Positions 46,362 to 47,529 of a stretch of DNA of 47,529 nt are shown here, one piece after another. The stretch is from positions 1 through 47,529 of the forward strand of contig CANRAW010000010.1 of assembly GCA_947628715.1 (NCBI GenBank), given 5' to 3'. Positions within the stretch are counted from its first letter, which is position 1, and the number at the start of each line of letters is the position of its first letter. The notes under the pieces are model-generated. The model was not told where the DNA came from. It saw only the letters and a program-made list of their open reading frames with translations, and did not search any database. Position numbers and translations under genes: made by a program. The DNA is from an uncultured Clostridia bacterium. GTDB lineage: Bacteria > Bacillota > Clostridia > TANB77 > CAG-508.

Positions 46362-47366
46362 ATGAAGGTTTTATTAACAGGAGGAGCTGGATATATAGGA
46401 AGTCATACTGCTGTAGAACTATTAAATGCTGGATATGAAATTGTTATAATTGATGACTTTTCTAATAGTAATGAAAATGTATTAAATGCGATAAAGAAAA
46501 TTACTAATAAAGATTTTGAGTTTTATAAATTTGATTATAAAGATAGAGAAAAACTAGAAAAGGTATTTGAAGAAAATAAAATAGATGCAGTTATTAATTT
46601 TGCAGGATTTAAGGCGGTAGGAGAATCAGTACAAAAGCCTTTAGAATATTACTATAATAATGTAACTGGAGCGATAATACTTTTACAGACAATGAAAAAA
46701 TATGGAGTTAAAAGATTTATTTTTAGTTCATCTGCAACTGTATATGGAAATCCTGAGAAAGTACCTATTACAGAGGAATCTAAGACAGGAGGAACTACAA
46801 ATCCTTATGGTACATCAAAATTACAAATAGAACAAATACTTACAGATTTATACAAATCTGATAATACATGGAATATATGCATATTAAGATATTTTAATCC
46901 TGTAGGTGCACATAGTTCAGGATTAATTGGAGAAGAGCCACAAGGTATTCCAAATAATTTAATGCCTTACATTGTTAGAGTTGCATCAGGAGAGCTAGAA
47001 ATATTATCAGTTTTTGGAAATGATTATGATACACCAGATGGAACAGGAGTAAGAGATTATATACACGTTGTTGATTTAAGCATTGGTCACATGAAAGCAT
47101 TACAAAAATTAGATAGAAGCGGATTATATATATATAACTTGGGTACAGGAAAAGGATACAGTGTTTTAGATATTGTTAGAAATTTTGAAGAGGCAACAGG
47201 ACAAAAAGTAAAATATAAAATTGCACCAAGACGTGATGGAGATATTGCAACATGTTATGCAGACCCTAGCAAAGCTAAAGCTGAACTAGGTTGGGAAGCT
47301 AAAAGAGATTTAAAAGATATGTGTAGAGATTCTTGGAATTATATACAAAAGAAAAAAGAGTCGTAA
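46362..47366 (+). CDS. galE: UDP-glucose 4-epimerase
   Basis: This 334-residue protein has the NAD-binding motif LLTGGAGYIGSHTAVELL, INFAGFKAVGESVQKP, the SSSATVYG strand and the catalytic YGTSK, then LRYFNPVGAH, PNNLMPYIVRVA and RDYIHVVDL. It interconverts UDP-glucose and UDP-galactose for surface polysaccharides. GAAAGGATGG precedes the ATG. No in-frame CGG. The last ~160 bp of the window hold no gene but include a TATAAT box near 47503. Confidence 0.96.
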   Translation: MKVLLTGGAGYIGSHTAVELLNAGYEIVIIDDFSNSNENVLNAIKKITNKDFEFYKFDYKDREKLEKVFEENKIDAVINFAGFKAVGESVQKPLEYYYNNVTGAIILLQTMKKYGVKRFIFSSSATVYGNPEKVPITEESKTGGTTNPYGTSKLQIEQILTDLYKSDNTWNICILRYFNPVGAHSSGLIGEEPQGIPNNLMPYIVRVASGELEILSVFGNDYDTPDGTGVRDYIHVVDLSIGHMKALQKLDRSGLYIYNLGTGKGYSVLDIVRNFEEATGQKVKYKIAPRRDGDIATCYADPSKAKAELGWEAKRDLKDMCRDSWNYIQKKKES

Positions 47367-47529
47367 AGTATATAACTTTATGACTTTCTTAAATATTTTA
47401 ACATATACAGACGAACTTTTCAACATATTTCAGCAAAATTTTATGATTTTTTATGTATATATGTCAATGATGTGAAACAAATTTCTATAAAAAAATTTGT
47501 AGTATAATTAAATTTATTGATTTACACTA

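Overview
The window is about 47.5 kb of AT-rich DNA, most likely from an anaerobic, endospore-forming member of the Clostridia. The evidence is AGGAGG-type ribosome binding sites, a complete eight-gene spoIIIA operon, a CotF-like spore coat gene, a flavodiiron protein, a ferredoxin-type aldo/keto reductase, pta-ackA acetate metabolism and AGA-dominated arginine codons. I cannot assign a species.

Layout. 1-1442: end of an ECF-type ABC ATPase gene, then an aldo/keto reductase. 1653-7375: a peroxiredoxin gene split by a ~5 kb serine-recombinase element carrying a DpnII-type restriction-modification cassette (dpnM, dpnA, endonuclease). 7450-12283: small membrane and spore-coat-type genes, two paralogous PF06541 membrane proteins, an HD-domain protein, a flavodiiron protein and a DUF4358-like protein. 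12349-17111: envelope genes (MBOAT/DHHW O-acetylation pair, CNNM-like protein, PAP2 phosphatase, undecaprenol/diacylglycerol kinase). 17165-19409: NAD synthesis (nadE, pncB). 19444-26939: orphan FtsX-type permease, C39-like peptidase divergent from a two-component system, PstS-like and DUF3298-like exported proteins. 27035-30253: TspO, UmuC with a YolD-like partner, YebC. 30301-30432: a small structured RNA gene. 30513-35603: spoIIIAA-AH. 35757-37746: aspartokinase and aspartate-semialdehyde dehydrogenase. 37766-39191: RluD-family synthase, RNase P RNA, tRNA-Leu(GAG). 39317-43064: pta, ackA, guaB. 43122-46199 (minus strand): guaA followed by a RelA/SpoT-like gene. 46362-47366: galE.

Main result. 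Thirteen genes on both strands are each broken by a +1 shift, and every break has the same cause: one extra C immediately before a glycine codon, so the reading frame meets an in-frame CGG. I count 18 sites, plus one candidate in the YolD-like gene. Skipping the C (reading C-GGN as glycine) restores a full-length, family-typical protein each time: GuaA, PncB, RluD, SpoIIIAA, AE, AG, AH, DpnA, PstS-like and others. By eye I found no in-frame CGG used as an ordinary arginine codon in any intact gene, while CGT, CGC and CGA are used. CGG in the other two phases (NNC GGN, NCG GNN) is common and never linked to a break. This phase-locked pattern is not what random sequencing error or gene decay would give. 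The simplest reading is that CGG is unassigned (perhaps no tRNA-Arg CCG) and that ribosomes shift +1 there, with glycyl-tRNA reading the overlapping GGN. It would resemble the dispersed +1 shifts of Euplotes nuclear genes and Perkinsus mitochondria, but in a bacterial chromosome. Systematic assembly error is not excluded by sequence alone.

Second result. The serine-recombinase element sits inside the peroxidatic-cysteine motif of the peroxiredoxin gene. A 13-bp core is duplicated at both ends, and precise excision would rebuild the catalytic Cys codon and a ~233-residue peroxiredoxin.
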